A stretch of 64,000 nucleotides of DNA from Fischerella sp. PCC 9431 (GTDB lineage Bacteria; Cyanobacteriota; Cyanobacteriia; Cyanobacteriales; Nostocaceae), in the NCBI RefSeq assembly GCF_000447295.1, contig NZ_KE650771.1, forward strand, positions 3,982,282 to 4,046,281, written 5' to 3'. The translations under genes and the position numbers were made by a program. Shown here piece after piece: positions 47,318 to 55,372 of the stretch; the stretch's first letter is position 1, and the number at the start of each line of letters is the position of its first letter. The notes beneath the pieces are model-generated. The model was not told the DNA's origin. It saw only the letters and a list, made by a program, of their open reading frames with translations, and made no database searches.

Positions 47318-48838
47318 TTGCAACATCAAAAATCCAGAAACCAAAATATTTCACCCCGACAACTCGCTTTTGTTGCGTTACGAGAAGTTCACAAGGGAGC
47401 TTATGCTGATGTAGCATTAGAGCGAATATTGCCCAAAGCAGATGTAACATATGGTGAAATTGATGTAAAGAGACTTAGCGATCGCCGTTTAGTAACAGAA
47501 TTAGTTTACGGCTGCACCAGAAGACAGCGTACTCTTGATGCCATCATCAATCAACTAGCCACAAAGAAGTCTCATCAGCAACCCAAAGACCTCCGCACAA
47601 TTCTGCATCTGGGTTTATATCAGTTGCTGTATCAAGAACGAATTCCTCCTAGTGCTGCTGTTAATACTACCGTGCAATTAGCCAAAGACAATGGTTTTGC
47701 TGGGCTGGCTGGTTTCGTAAATGGTTTATTGCGCCAATTTATTCGCCTGGTAGAGGAAGTGGGGGGACAAGGAGGACAAGGGGGACAAGGGGGACAAGGG
47801 GGACAAGGGGGACATAGGAGACACAGCGACGCGGAGAATAATGATGAAATACTCTTTGTGTCTCCCACTCATCGGCTCATCGCGTCTTTTTTACAGCTAC
47901 CAGACAACCCTGTGGAACGTTTGGGTATTTTACACAGTTTTCCTGACTGGATTATTCAAGTTTGGGTAGATCAATTTGGTGTTACCGAAACAGAGAAACT
48001 GTGTATGTGGATGAACCAAACCCCAACAATTGATTTGCGGGTGAATTTACTGCGGGCTGATTTAGAAACAGTAGAAACAGCATTGCAAGCAGTTGGTGTT
48101 TCCTGTCAACGTCTTCCCAACCTACCACAGGCTTTAAGATTACTTAGCCATCCAGGTCAAATTCAAAATCTTCCTGGTTTCAATGAGGGTTGGTGGAGTG
48201 TCCAAGATAGTAGCGCTCAATTGGTTGGTCATTTCCTTGATCCTCAACCACAAGAAGTTGTGATTGATGCTTGTGCTGCACCTGGTGGTAAAACCACTCA
48301 TATTGCTGAGTTAATGCAGGATACTGGAAAAATTTGGGCGTGCGATCGCACTCCTTCTCGAATGCGGAAACTCAAACAAAACATTCAAAGACTTAATCTC
48401 AAGTCTATAGAAATTTGCATTGGTGATAGCTGCAATTTACCTCAATTTCGCAACTTTGCTAATAGCGTCTTATTAGATGCACCTTGTTCTGGCTTGGGGA
48501 CTCTACATCGTCATGCTGATGCACGTTGGCGACAAACACCAGAGTCTGTAAAAGAACTTTCTATCCTGCAAACAGAACTGGCATCACATACAAGTACTTT
48601 TGTCAAGCCAGGAGGAGTATTAGTTTATGCTACCTGTACGTTGCATCCAGCCGAAAATGAAGCCGTAATAGAGTCATTTCTAGCAGAAAATCCAGATTGG
48701 AAAATAGAGAATTCGAGTCAAAATATATCTTTTTCTGGGTATTCCACGTCACAAGGTTGGCTGAAAGTATTACCCCATCAACATGATATGGATGGTTTTT
48801 TCATGGTTCGTTTAAGAAAAACCAATGATTCAGGGTGA
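47318..48838 (+). CDS. rsmB: 16S rRNA (cytosine-967-C5)-methyltransferase RsmB, with repeat-derived insert
   Basis: This 506-residue protein uses a TTG start at 47318, with no in-frame ATG before it. The N-terminal NusB-like RNA-binding domain covers about 10-145. The catalytic domain has VIDACAAPGGKTTHIAEL, DAPCSGLGTLHRH and YATCTLHPAENE, the two cysteines acting in release and catalysis. Between them, at about residues 148-170, the sequence is (GGQ)n GGHRRHSDAEN, translated from GGGGGACAA tandem repeats identical in type to those in spacers; the reading frame is kept. RsmB methylates C967 in 16S rRNA helix 31. The insert lies in a linker and is probably tolerated. Confidence 0.92.
   Translation: MQHQKSRNQNISPRQLAFVALREVHKGAYADVALERILPKADVTYGEIDVKRLSDRRLVTELVYGCTRRQRTLDAIINQLATKKSHQQPKDLRTILHLGLYQLLYQERIPPSAAVNTTVQLAKDNGFAGLAGFVNGLLRQFIRLVEEVGGQGGQGGQGGQGGQGGHRRHSDAENNDEILFVSPTHRLIASFLQLPDNPVERLGILHSFPDWIIQVWVDQFGVTETEKLCMWMNQTPTIDLRVNLLRADLETVETALQAVGVSCQRLPNLPQALRLLSHPGQIQNLPGFNEGWWSVQDSSAQLVGHFLDPQPQEVVIDACAAPGGKTTHIAELMQDTGKIWACDRTPSRMRKLKQNIQRLNLKSIEICIGDSCNLPQFRNFANSVLLDAPCSGLGTLHRHADARWRQTPESVKELSILQTELASHTSTFVKPGGVLVYATCTLHPAENEAVIESFLAENPDWKIENSSQNISFSGYSTSQGWLKVLPHQHDMDGFFMVRLRKTNDSG
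47758..47836. repeat. Spacer-type tandem repeat inside rsmB
   Basis: About six units of GGGGGACAA (47761-47812) are followed by GACATAGGAGACACAGCGACGCGGAG. The same units, in either strand, occur in spacers near 19940, 35705, 44025 and 62090. The insertion keeps the frame and codes for glycine/glutamine repeats. Confidence 0.75.
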
Positions 48839-48895
48839 ATACTGTTAGCGATTGTAAGATTTCAAGAAGGGCAGAGTTAACTATAGGAGGCTGTG

Positions 48896-49321
48896 ATGTC
48901 AGTGAACTCCAGTAATGTCAAAAACTTAGTGAAAATTCTGATTGGCGCAGCTTGGATAGATGGCAGAATCCAACCGGAAGAAAGGCAATATCTGCATCAA
49001 ATAGCCCAAGAGAAGGGGGTAGCTAGCGACCCAGATATTAAGCCTTTCTTGTACGAGTTAGTTCCTGTTAAGCCAATAGAATGTTATAACTGGGTAAAAG
49101 AATATCTGGGTGAGCATCCAAGTATAGAAGATTGTCAAGACCTGATTCAAGCCATCAGTGGTTTAATTTACACTGATAATGAAGTGGCAGTAGAAGAAGC
49201 GACACTGTTGACGAAATTACAAGAAATATCCAATCAAGAACAGTCAACCCAAGCCGGATTGAATGTCCTTCTCAAACAAATTCAAAAACTTTACCGTCGT
49301 TGGGTTGAAATTCAAAATTAA
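48896..49321 (+). CDS. TerB-like domain protein
   Basis: This 141-residue protein starts at ATG 48896, five bases after a strong AGGAGG. It is all helical, with LVKILIGAAWIDGRIQPEERQYLHQIA and ISGLIYTDNEVAVEEATLLTKLQEI. The acidic D-G-x-I-x-P-E-E and T-D-N-E-V-x-x-E-E motifs are the two metal-binding turns of the TerB (tellurite resistance) fold. The cellular role in cyanobacteria is unknown. It lies 58 bp after rsmB in the same direction and could be co-transcribed. Confidence 0.85.
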   Translation: MSVNSSNVKNLVKILIGAAWIDGRIQPEERQYLHQIAQEKGVASDPDIKPFLYELVPVKPIECYNWVKEYLGEHPSIEDCQDLIQAISGLIYTDNEVAVEEATLLTKLQEISNQEQSTQAGLNVLLKQIQKLYRRWVEIQN

Positions 49322-49401
49322 TAATAGTCAACTGTCAAGTGTCCAGCGTCAAAATTTCACTGATCTATTAGATCATAAATCATTGACCATTGACTGCTTG
49401 C

Positions 49402-49611
49402 TCACACACCGGGGGTTTCATCTTTGTCAACTTTCGGGACAAAGTCAGGGCGATTTTTATCTTCCCAGCCTACGGGACGCTTGGAGTTATACCAAGCAAT
49501 TGAACCAATAGTAACAGCAGCAATAAAGCCTACAACATAAACCGCAGTGAAAGCAAAGGGAAAATGAGGTTCGTTAGCTGCTTGTGCTGCTGTTTGCATC
49601 AATAAATTCAT
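49402..49611 (-). CDS. Small single-helix membrane protein, possibly Psb35-like
   Basis: This 69-residue protein has a short N-tail, one hydrophobic helix (AFTAVYVVGFIAAVTIGSIAW) and a charged tail, YNSKRPVGWEDKNRPDFVPK plus VDKDETPGV. The motif NSKRPxGWEDxxRPDxVP and the size fit a conserved cyanobacterial small thylakoid protein family; from memory it may be the photosystem II assembly factor Psb35, but this could not be verified. ATG 49611 follows CTAGGAGAT. It is convergent with the TerB-like gene. Confidence 0.75.
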   Translation of the reverse strand: MNLLMQTAAQAANEPHFPFAFTAVYVVGFIAAVTIGSIAWYNSKRPVGWEDKNRPDFVPKVDKDETPGV

Positions 49612-49714
49612 GAGTATAATCTCCTAGAATAAGTATCACTACTTAAAAACTTATAAAAAGAGCATACCATCCACATCCATCACAAGTCAGAGTGAAGGGA
49701 GGAGATTACTAATG

Positions 49715-49849
49715 ATTAGGGATTGGGAATCGGGGATTGGGAAGGGAATTGGGGATTGGGAATTCCTTATTATCCATCTCTCCCTGCACCCTGCACCCTG
49801 CACCCTGCTCCCTTCCCTTGTCCCCAATCCCTGATCCCCTATCCCCGTC
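49715..49849. repeat. Low-complexity spacer
   Basis: GATTGGGAATCGGGGATTGGGAAGG tracts are followed by three tandem CACCCTG units (CCCTGCACCCTGCACCCTG). This is the same class of sequence as in other spacers. No gene. Confidence 0.6.
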
Positions 49850-52300
49850 TCATTGTGAGGAACTTGGCTTGAGTCTCTCTCGCCAAGAAGATGGGGGTGT
49901 AGGACTAGAAGAATTGCTAGCAGATGAGGTAGATCGTAATCGAGGAGTTACAGACGCAGAAGAATTTGAATATTGTCTATATCGGCGTCGTGGTTGAGAT
50001 GACGAAGATTCATTATTTGCAACTGATTCGGAATTGCGATCGCGACGCCGATAGCTTTTTTGGGAATTAGAGTCGTCAGTTGCTTGTTGTTCTCGGTAGC
50101 GGCGTCTGCGTCGTCTGGGGGTTTGTTCTTGCTGCTGTTCTTGCTGCGGTTCGTAGTTTCTTCTGTATCTTCTTCTGCGCGATGATGGGCGATCGCTATC
50201 ATCAGAATTTTCATCATCAGAAGGTGCAGGAGGATTAATAATTCGTTTAGCTTTGATGGGTTGGGCTTTGATAGTACCTTTGCGACCTTCTAGTTTAGGT
50301 CGTTGGGGAAATTTCTCAACTGGTATTTCTGCTGTGGCTTTTTCCATAAATTCATGCCATGTATAAGCAGCAGTACTACTACCACCCCAAGTAGGTTTGT
50401 TATCATCGTTCCCTAACCATACACCTGTTACCAATTGGGGTATAAAGCCAATAAACCACAAATCCCTGGCCTCATCAGTAGTACCAGTTTTACCTGCAAC
50501 AGGCCTATCATTAAGTTGGGCAGCACCACCAGTACCTTCATTGACTACATTACGTAACATCCAAGTCATTATCGCGGCGCTTTCTGTATCTAAGGCTCGT
50601 TTGGGCTGATAATTGTCTCTCCAGATCACTTTACCTTGGCGGTTGAGAATCCGAGTAATACCATGAGGTTCTACGTGTAATCCCTGGGTGGCAAAGGAAC
50701 CGTAAGCACTGGTTAATTCTAATAAATTAACTTCGTTTGAGCCAAGAGCTAAAGAATACACCGGCTTGAGTTCCGATTGAATTCCCATGTCATGGGCAAG
50801 TTTGATTGTCGGCTCAAATCCAATATTCATCAACACCTTCACCGCAATAATATTTACTGACTTGGTGAGGGCATCTCTCATATTCATCCAACCATGAAAA
50901 CTCTCACTAAAGTTTTTCGGCTCGTAGCCATCCACGATTAAGGGTGTATCTTCGTAACCATCATATGGATTCTTGCCAGTCGCTATAGCTGTTGCATACA
51001 CAAATCCCTTAAAAGTCGAACCTGGCTGCCGTTTTGCTTGGGTCACTCGATTAAACTGGTTTTTACCAAAGTCTTTTCCCCCAACCATCGCTTTAATAAC
51101 GCCAGTCCGGGGATCGATCGCCACTAAAGCAGCTTGTTTAAAGTTTTCCCAGCGACCTTGGTTACGTAAAGTTTTATCAACAGCTTCTTCTGCTGACTTT
51201 TGCCAAGACAGGTTGAGAGATGTTTCCACCGTCAAACCGCCTGCATTTAAAACCTCTGGCGAAACATATTTTGGTAATTCTTTCTGGATATAGCTAATAA
51301 AGTAGGGTGCTTCCACTTGCCAGCGTTTGGGCGGACTGGGTCTAACGGCTAATTTTTCGGCGATCGCTATGTCTCTTTCAATTTTTGTAATGTACCCATC
51401 TTCATACATCCGCTCTAAAACTAGATTCCGACGCTGTTGAGCAGATGCTAAATTCACTTGAGGTGAAAAACGATTTGGGGCGGGAGGTAAAGCAGCAATC
51501 GTTGCCATTTCGCCCAAGGTGAGTTCATGCACTGGTTTACTAAAGTACACCGACGCCGCGTCCGCAACACCATAGGCTCCTGAACCTAAATACACTAGAT
51601 TCAGATAACGCTCTAAAATCTGGTCTTTAGATAATTGGTCTTCGATTTTTTGTGCTAGACGAGCTTCTTTGAGCTTACGCCAGATTGTCCGTTCTTGTTT
51701 GAGAAAGAGAATTCGTGCTAACTGTTGCGTGATGCTGCTACCACCTTCTACAACGTTTTGCGATCGCAAATTATTTAAAACTGCTCTGACAATTCCTTGG
51801 GTATCAACACCACTGTGCTTGTAAAATCTTCTATCTTCTGAAGCGATAAAAGCTTTTTTGAGTTTATCTGGTATTTCCTCTAATTTGAGCTGTTCTCTAG
51901 TCGCTTCTCCCTGCTGTTGCAAAATTGTCCCATCGGCAGCTTTGATGGTTAGTGTTTGCTCTCTGACAACAGCACTTAACTCGTTTTTATTTGGTAATGT
52001 TTGGTCAATAGACCACACTCCATAACAAATAGCAGCAACTCCGCCGCTTACACCCAAGCCAGCCCAAAACCAATAACGACGGTATAGGGGTTTGTGACTA
52101 CCAGGAAGCTTGGCAACTACTTGAGTTAATATCTGCTTGGCTTGCTCTAGTTTTGTTAGTGGTCGGTTCTCGTCATGGTTTGGTTCATTTGTGGATTCCC
52201 CATTTTCTTGGGGATCACCAACAGGTGATCCAGATTTTTCTGTTTGAGGTTCACTCGCTTTTGTTGTTTTTTCTTTAAACCAGGAGGTAAACTTCGCCAC
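49850..52300 (-). CDS. Class A penicillin-binding protein (PBP1A-like)
   Basis: The protein has 816 residues, starting at GTG 52300 with GAGGAGC upstream. An acidic/charged cytoplasmic tail is followed by one TM helix (about 75-97). The glycosyltransferase domain contains EDRRFYKHSGVDTQGIVRAVLNN and GGSSITQQLARILFL. The transpeptidase domain has the active-site STFK in QPGSTFKGF, SVN in KSVNIIAVK, and KTGTT. The last ~130 residues are low-complexity and Arg/Ser/Asn-rich (RRRRYRRNY, EQQQEQTPRRRRRRY), probably extended. It polymerises and cross-links peptidoglycan in the periplasm; in heterocystous species such enzymes may be important for septum and heterocyst envelope. Confidence 0.93.
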   Translation of the reverse strand: MAKFTSWFKEKTTKASEPQTEKSGSPVGDPQENGESTNEPNHDENRPLTKLEQAKQILTQVVAKLPGSHKPLYRRYWFWAGLGVSGGVAAICYGVWSIDQTLPNKNELSAVVREQTLTIKAADGTILQQQGEATREQLKLEEIPDKLKKAFIASEDRRFYKHSGVDTQGIVRAVLNNLRSQNVVEGGSSITQQLARILFLKQERTIWRKLKEARLAQKIEDQLSKDQILERYLNLVYLGSGAYGVADAASVYFSKPVHELTLGEMATIAALPPAPNRFSPQVNLASAQQRRNLVLERMYEDGYITKIERDIAIAEKLAVRPSPPKRWQVEAPYFISYIQKELPKYVSPEVLNAGGLTVETSLNLSWQKSAEEAVDKTLRNQGRWENFKQAALVAIDPRTGVIKAMVGGKDFGKNQFNRVTQAKRQPGSTFKGFVYATAIATGKNPYDGYEDTPLIVDGYEPKNFSESFHGWMNMRDALTKSVNIIAVKVLMNIGFEPTIKLAHDMGIQSELKPVYSLALGSNEVNLLELTSAYGSFATQGLHVEPHGITRILNRQGKVIWRDNYQPKRALDTESAAIMTWMLRNVVNEGTGGAAQLNDRPVAGKTGTTDEARDLWFIGFIPQLVTGVWLGNDDNKPTWGGSSTAAYTWHEFMEKATAEIPVEKFPQRPKLEGRKGTIKAQPIKAKRIINPPAPSDDENSDDSDRPSSRRRRYRRNYEPQQEQQQEQTPRRRRRRYREQQATDDSNSQKSYRRRDRNSESVANNESSSSQPRRRYRQYSNSSASVTPRLRSTSSASNSSSPTPPSSWRERLKPSSSQ

Positions 52301-52546
52301 GTCAGCTCCTCACTTCCAGTAGTTCCAACCTAACCACCATGAAATTTTCAGATTCGTACACAACGTTTATGTTTGTACAGTATCCTAATAAATTATTAGC
52401 TTAATTCACTATATAACAAATAAATTTTTTTGAAATTAATATAAATAAATTTGCAGATTTTTATACCTTGTATTCAGTAATATTTAGAATTGCGAAAGTG
52501 TTGAAGATATTTGCACATAGCAAACTCCAGCTATAGACAATAAACA

Positions 52547-53050
52547 ATGCCCAATCAAGATGACTGGAAGCGTGTTGCAATTGCTCTAGGTAGTAATCTT
52601 GGAGATTCCTACACAATTTTAGAAACGGCTATAGAAAATTTGGTGCAAATACCAGGTATTATTTTAGAAGCGAGATCCAGTTGGTACCAAACTAAAGCTA
52701 TAGGGCCACCACAGCCAGATTATTTGAATGGTTGTGTAATTCTCCAAGTTGAAATTGCACCATATTTATTATTGGCAACTTTGCTAGAGATAGAAACAAA
52801 ATTTGGACGTGTTCGCAAAGAGCGTTGGGGTCCTCGCACATTGGATTTGGATTTATTGTTATATGATGACTTAATTTTGGATACACCAAAACTCCAAATT
52901 CCCCATCCTAGAATGCGGGAGCGCGCTTTTGTCTTGGTACCACTAGCAGAAATTGCCCCAAATTGGGTAGACCCGGTTTCCGGACGCTCAATTCTGGAAT
53001 TGAGGAAAGATATAGACTGTTCTGAAGTACATTTACTCAAAAATGTATGA
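52547..53050 (+). CDS. folK: 2-amino-4-hydroxy-6-hydroxymethyldihydropteridine pyrophosphokinase
   Basis: This 167-residue enzyme has the full HPPK pattern: VAIALGSNLGDS at the start, the basic loop RVRKERWGPRTLDLDLLLYDD, and IPHPRMRERAFVLVPLAEI. The two Asp residues of DLDLLLYDD bind Mg2+ and ATP. It transfers pyrophosphate to the pterin in folate synthesis. It is monocistronic here, with 134 bp to the downstream Nudix gene; folate genes are not clustered in this genome section. Starts ATG 52547. Confidence 0.95.
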   Translation: MPNQDDWKRVAIALGSNLGDSYTILETAIENLVQIPGIILEARSSWYQTKAIGPPQPDYLNGCVILQVEIAPYLLLATLLEIETKFGRVRKERWGPRTLDLDLLLYDDLILDTPKLQIPHPRMRERAFVLVPLAEIAPNWVDPVSGRSILELRKDIDCSEVHLLKNV

Positions 53051-53184
53051 TATTACACTAAAAAAACAGTGTGTAGATAAATGAGGATATGAGTGTGCAG
53101 GAATTGATATTGATTATGTCTCTCTTACACTCTAAAACCCATAAATTCTTTTTCTTGTGATTTTTAGACTCAAAAACTTTAATT

Positions 53185-53751
53185 ATGCCATTAGGTAGAG
53201 AATTACCCCAGCTACTAAAACAATGTTTGTTCTACAGAGGACGTAAGTTTAATTTTGAGGTCAATCGCCTACGTTTGCCTAACAAATCAGAAGGAGAATG
53301 GGAGTGCATTCGTCACCCCGGAGGCGCTTTGGCTATACCCATAACGTCAGAGGGAAAACTCGTTCTCGTACGTCAGTATCGTTTTGCAGTTGGGGGAAGA
53401 TTGTTAGAGTTTCCGGCGGGAACTGTGGAAATAAATGAAGACCCTTTGGATACAATTAAGCGGGAAATAGAAGAAGAAACAGGCTATCGCGCTCATAAAT
53501 GGCAAACATTGGGAGAATTTTTTCTTGCTCCAGGATATTCTGATGAAATTATTTACGCTTATTTGGCTCAAGAATTAGAAAAACTCGAAACACCACCAGC
53601 ACAAGAAGAAGACGAGGATATCGAAATAGTTTTACTAACTCCAGAAGAATTGGAGCAAGCGATTTTACAAGGTGAGCCTGTAGATGCTAAATCGATTTCC
53701 AGCTTTTTCCTAGTTCGCCATTTCCTTTTGGGTGACAAAAAGGATCTGTAA
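53185..53751 (+). CDS. Nudix hydrolase, ADP-ribose pyrophosphatase-like
   Basis: This 188-residue protein contains the Nudix box GTVEINEDPLDTIKREIEEETGY, matching GX5EX7REUXEEXGU with all acidic metal-binding residues. Flanking segments LVLVRQYRFAVGGRLLEFPAG and EFFLAPGYSDEIIYAYLAQEL are those of ADP-ribose/ADP-sugar pyrophosphatases. It would cleave ADP-ribose to AMP and ribose 5-phosphate in the cytosol. A perfect 21-bp inverted repeat begins 36 bp after its stop. Confidence 0.92.
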   Translation: MPLGRELPQLLKQCLFYRGRKFNFEVNRLRLPNKSEGEWECIRHPGGALAIPITSEGKLVLVRQYRFAVGGRLLEFPAGTVEINEDPLDTIKREIEEETGYRAHKWQTLGEFFLAPGYSDEIIYAYLAQELEKLETPPAQEEDEDIEIVLLTPEELEQAILQGEPVDAKSISSFFLVRHFLLGDKKDL

Positions 53752-53787
53752 TTAGAAAATTAAACGCGATCGCTCAATAACTGATTT

Positions 53788-53832
53788 CCACAATATAGTT
53801 ACTACGTTACAAACGTAGTAACTATATTGTGG
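53788..53832. repeat. Perfect 21-bp inverted repeat with 3-base loop
   Basis: The arms 53788-53808 (starting CCACAATATAGTTACTACGT) and 53812-53832 (ending ACGTAGTAACTATATTGTGG) are exactly complementary around the loop ACA. There is no following T-run, so it is not a standard terminator. It could be a cruciform, a transcript-processing hairpin, or the scar of a palindromic element. Confidence 0.85.
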
Positions 53833-53984
53833 CGTAAGCTTCCCAATTGCCATTTTTACTTTAAATGAAGTACAGCAATTATTAAACCTTGTGCTATATT
53901 GTGTATATAGTTGTAAACAACCCAGAGCAATACGCTCTGCCTTTTTGAGATTACGACCGCTTAGGCAACAAGGAGGTGATGCCC

Positions 53985-54056
53985 ATGACAGATAGTAGTA
54001 AACGCATGGGTCATCAGGTTGCAGGAAGCCGGCTGTGTGCCGGGGCTGTTCTCTAA
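53985..54056 (+). CDS. 23-codon small reading frame behind a perfect Shine-Dalgarno
   Basis: AAGGAGGTGAT (53970-53980) is fully complementary to the 3' end of 16S rRNA and lies five bases before ATG 53985. The frame encodes MTDSSKRMGHQVAGSRLCAG plus AVL, then TAA. Such a strong ribosome site is rare in this window. It may be a leader peptide or regulatory peptide in the structured transcript. No known peptide (for example PatS RGSGR) is recognised. Confidence 0.4.
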   Translation: MTDSSKRMGHQVAGSRLCAGAVL

Positions 54057-54159
54057 AAGTCAGCTTTAGTCTTGATTGAGAGACTAGTTTACCTCAAGCA
54101 GCAAAGCTGATTTGGAGTTCCATCCGGCAGTTAGGTTGCAACCTGAAGACCCAACTAGA

Positions 54160-54207
54160 CCGCTCTTACCTAGATCACCCGATCTAAAGTAAGAGCGGAT
54201 AGTTTTT
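54160..54207 (+). terminator. Strong intrinsic terminator
   Basis: A ten-bp outer stem, CCGCTCTTAC (54160-54169) with GTAAGAGCGG (54189-54198), and a six-bp inner stem, TAGATC/GATCTA, with an ACCC loop are followed by ATAGTTTTT. It ends the structured locus, about 100 bp after the small reading frame. Confidence 0.8.
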
Positions 54208-54700
54208 GTATATGGCGTATATATATTTCAGGTAAATTCCTTAAACTTTGCCGCAAAATTTCAGCTAGTTTGCTCGTGAGTCAATTAGACATCTAGAACA
54301 AAAAGTTTTGCCCTACTCTAACCCTGAATATAAACGGTGAAGAAAGCAAATATTCTGTTTGTTTACAGTAAGTATATTGAAGTATAAGTTTTACCTAAGT
54401 ATAAAACTAAAAAAATTATAAAAAATTATAGATCTGTATAAAATCATGGGAACTGTACGCAATGAACTGCGTCTTAATAGTATAAAGTGAAGTACAGCTA
54501 AATACTTTATATAAAAAAGTAAAAAGCATCTAACTTTTAGCAGAGGTAACTATAAAGTGAATAGTTGAGTTACTTGAAACTTACTATTTTTCATATTGCT
54601 AAGTCATAACAAATTAAGGTTTATGTCTTGGTAAAATTTACTATTATCAGCCTCATTTCCCATGCAAAATATCACTAACTAATTAAATTGGGAGGATGAT
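54208..54700. other. A/T-rich spacer without genes
   Basis: Nearly 500 bp lie before the pterin dehydratase gene. Many A/T tracts and short TATAAAGTGAA direct repeats (54480s and 54550s) are present. The promoter of the downstream gene presumably lies here, but no box can be fixed. Confidence 0.4.
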
Positions 54701-54982
54701 ATGGCACAATTACTTACAGAGGCAGAAGTTCAAAATTTAGCAAGCAACCTCTCAGACTGGACAGTAGACGGATCTAAATTACAGTCTCGGCGTCAGTTTA
54801 AGGATTTTTTGCAGGCAATGGAGTTTGTGAATAAACTTGTTGAACCCGCCGAATCAGCAGGACATCATCCGGATATAGAGATTTCTTATAACAAAGTCAG
54901 AATCACGCTTACAACTCATGATGCAGGCGGTTTAACGCGGAAAGATTTTGAACTAGCCAAGGAAATTTCTCAAATCAGTTAA
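54701..54982 (+). CDS. phhB: 4a-hydroxytetrahydrobiopterin dehydratase (pterin-4-alpha-carbinolamine dehydratase)
   Basis: This 93-residue protein has the family's active-site pattern, with PAESAGHHPDIEISYNKVRITLTTHDAGGLT holding the two His residues and the Asp. The N-terminal WTVDGSKLQSRRQFKDFLQAMEFVNKL is also typical. It dehydrates 4a-hydroxytetrahydropterin. Cyanobacteria often lack aromatic amino-acid hydroxylases, so its partner may be a molybdopterin-related or glycosylated pterin pathway (inference). GGGAGGATGAT precedes ATG 54701. Monocistronic. Confidence 0.93.
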   Translation: MAQLLTEAEVQNLASNLSDWTVDGSKLQSRRQFKDFLQAMEFVNKLVEPAESAGHHPDIEISYNKVRITLTTHDAGGLTRKDFELAKEISQIS

Positions 54983-55372
54983 GTAATAATTATTAGTAGC
55001 TCAAACGAGAAATTACAACTAGATTCTGAGTGTGTTTTCATTAGGAGGCGATCGCCCCGATAATAGAAATGACAAATCATGCTTGAAATTTCCAGAAAAA
55101 GCGAGGCAAATGTGACAGTTGTATATGCGAACTCTCACGTATTGTCTTCTCACTCAGATGTTTTATAATGACAAGCTATAAAGATATGTTTTTGCATAGG
55201 TTAATCATACAAAGTTATCTATAGAAAATTTAATTTACTGTTTAGCTTGGCAAAAACTAAAATTGTCTTTGGGGCAGTATGCCTCATCCACAGGTTTCAA
55301 CGAGAAGTTGCATATTTGGCAATAGTTGCAGCAAATTAAATGTTTAGAACGAGGTGTGAGGAGAACAGGAAA
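54983..55372. promoter_or_regulatory. Upstream region of the porin gene
   Basis: This 390-bp gene-free stretch holds one HIP1-like site (GGCGATCGCC, about 55047). It presumably carries the porin promoter and leader; no clear -35/-10 pair can be assigned. Porin genes of this type are often regulated by iron or light in related species. Confidence 0.35.

Larger units (their letters stand above)
53920..54207 (+). ncRNA. Probable structured transcript with small reading frame and terminator
   Basis: A CAGAGC/GCTCTG hairpin (53923-53939) opens the locus. Then come a GCCT/AGGC-closed segment, a small reading frame at 53985-54056, AGTCAGCTTT/AAAGCTGATT (about 54058-54113), the palindrome AGGTTGCAACCT (54133-54144), and a strong terminator hairpin ending at 54207. 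The density of paired segments and the bounded terminator suggest an RNA gene of about 250-290 nt. No known family (6S, tmRNA, RNase P, Yfr1) matches by eye. Confidence 0.5.

Noticed and set aside
47632-47868. Frame antisense to rsmB with CPPCPP repeats
   Set aside because: It is the reverse reading of the Gly/Gln-coding repeat and overlaps a well-supported gene.
53970-53980. Fragment of a 16S rRNA gene
   Set aside because: The match is only the 11-base anti-Shine-Dalgarno complement on the sense side of a start codon; no rRNA sequence surrounds it.
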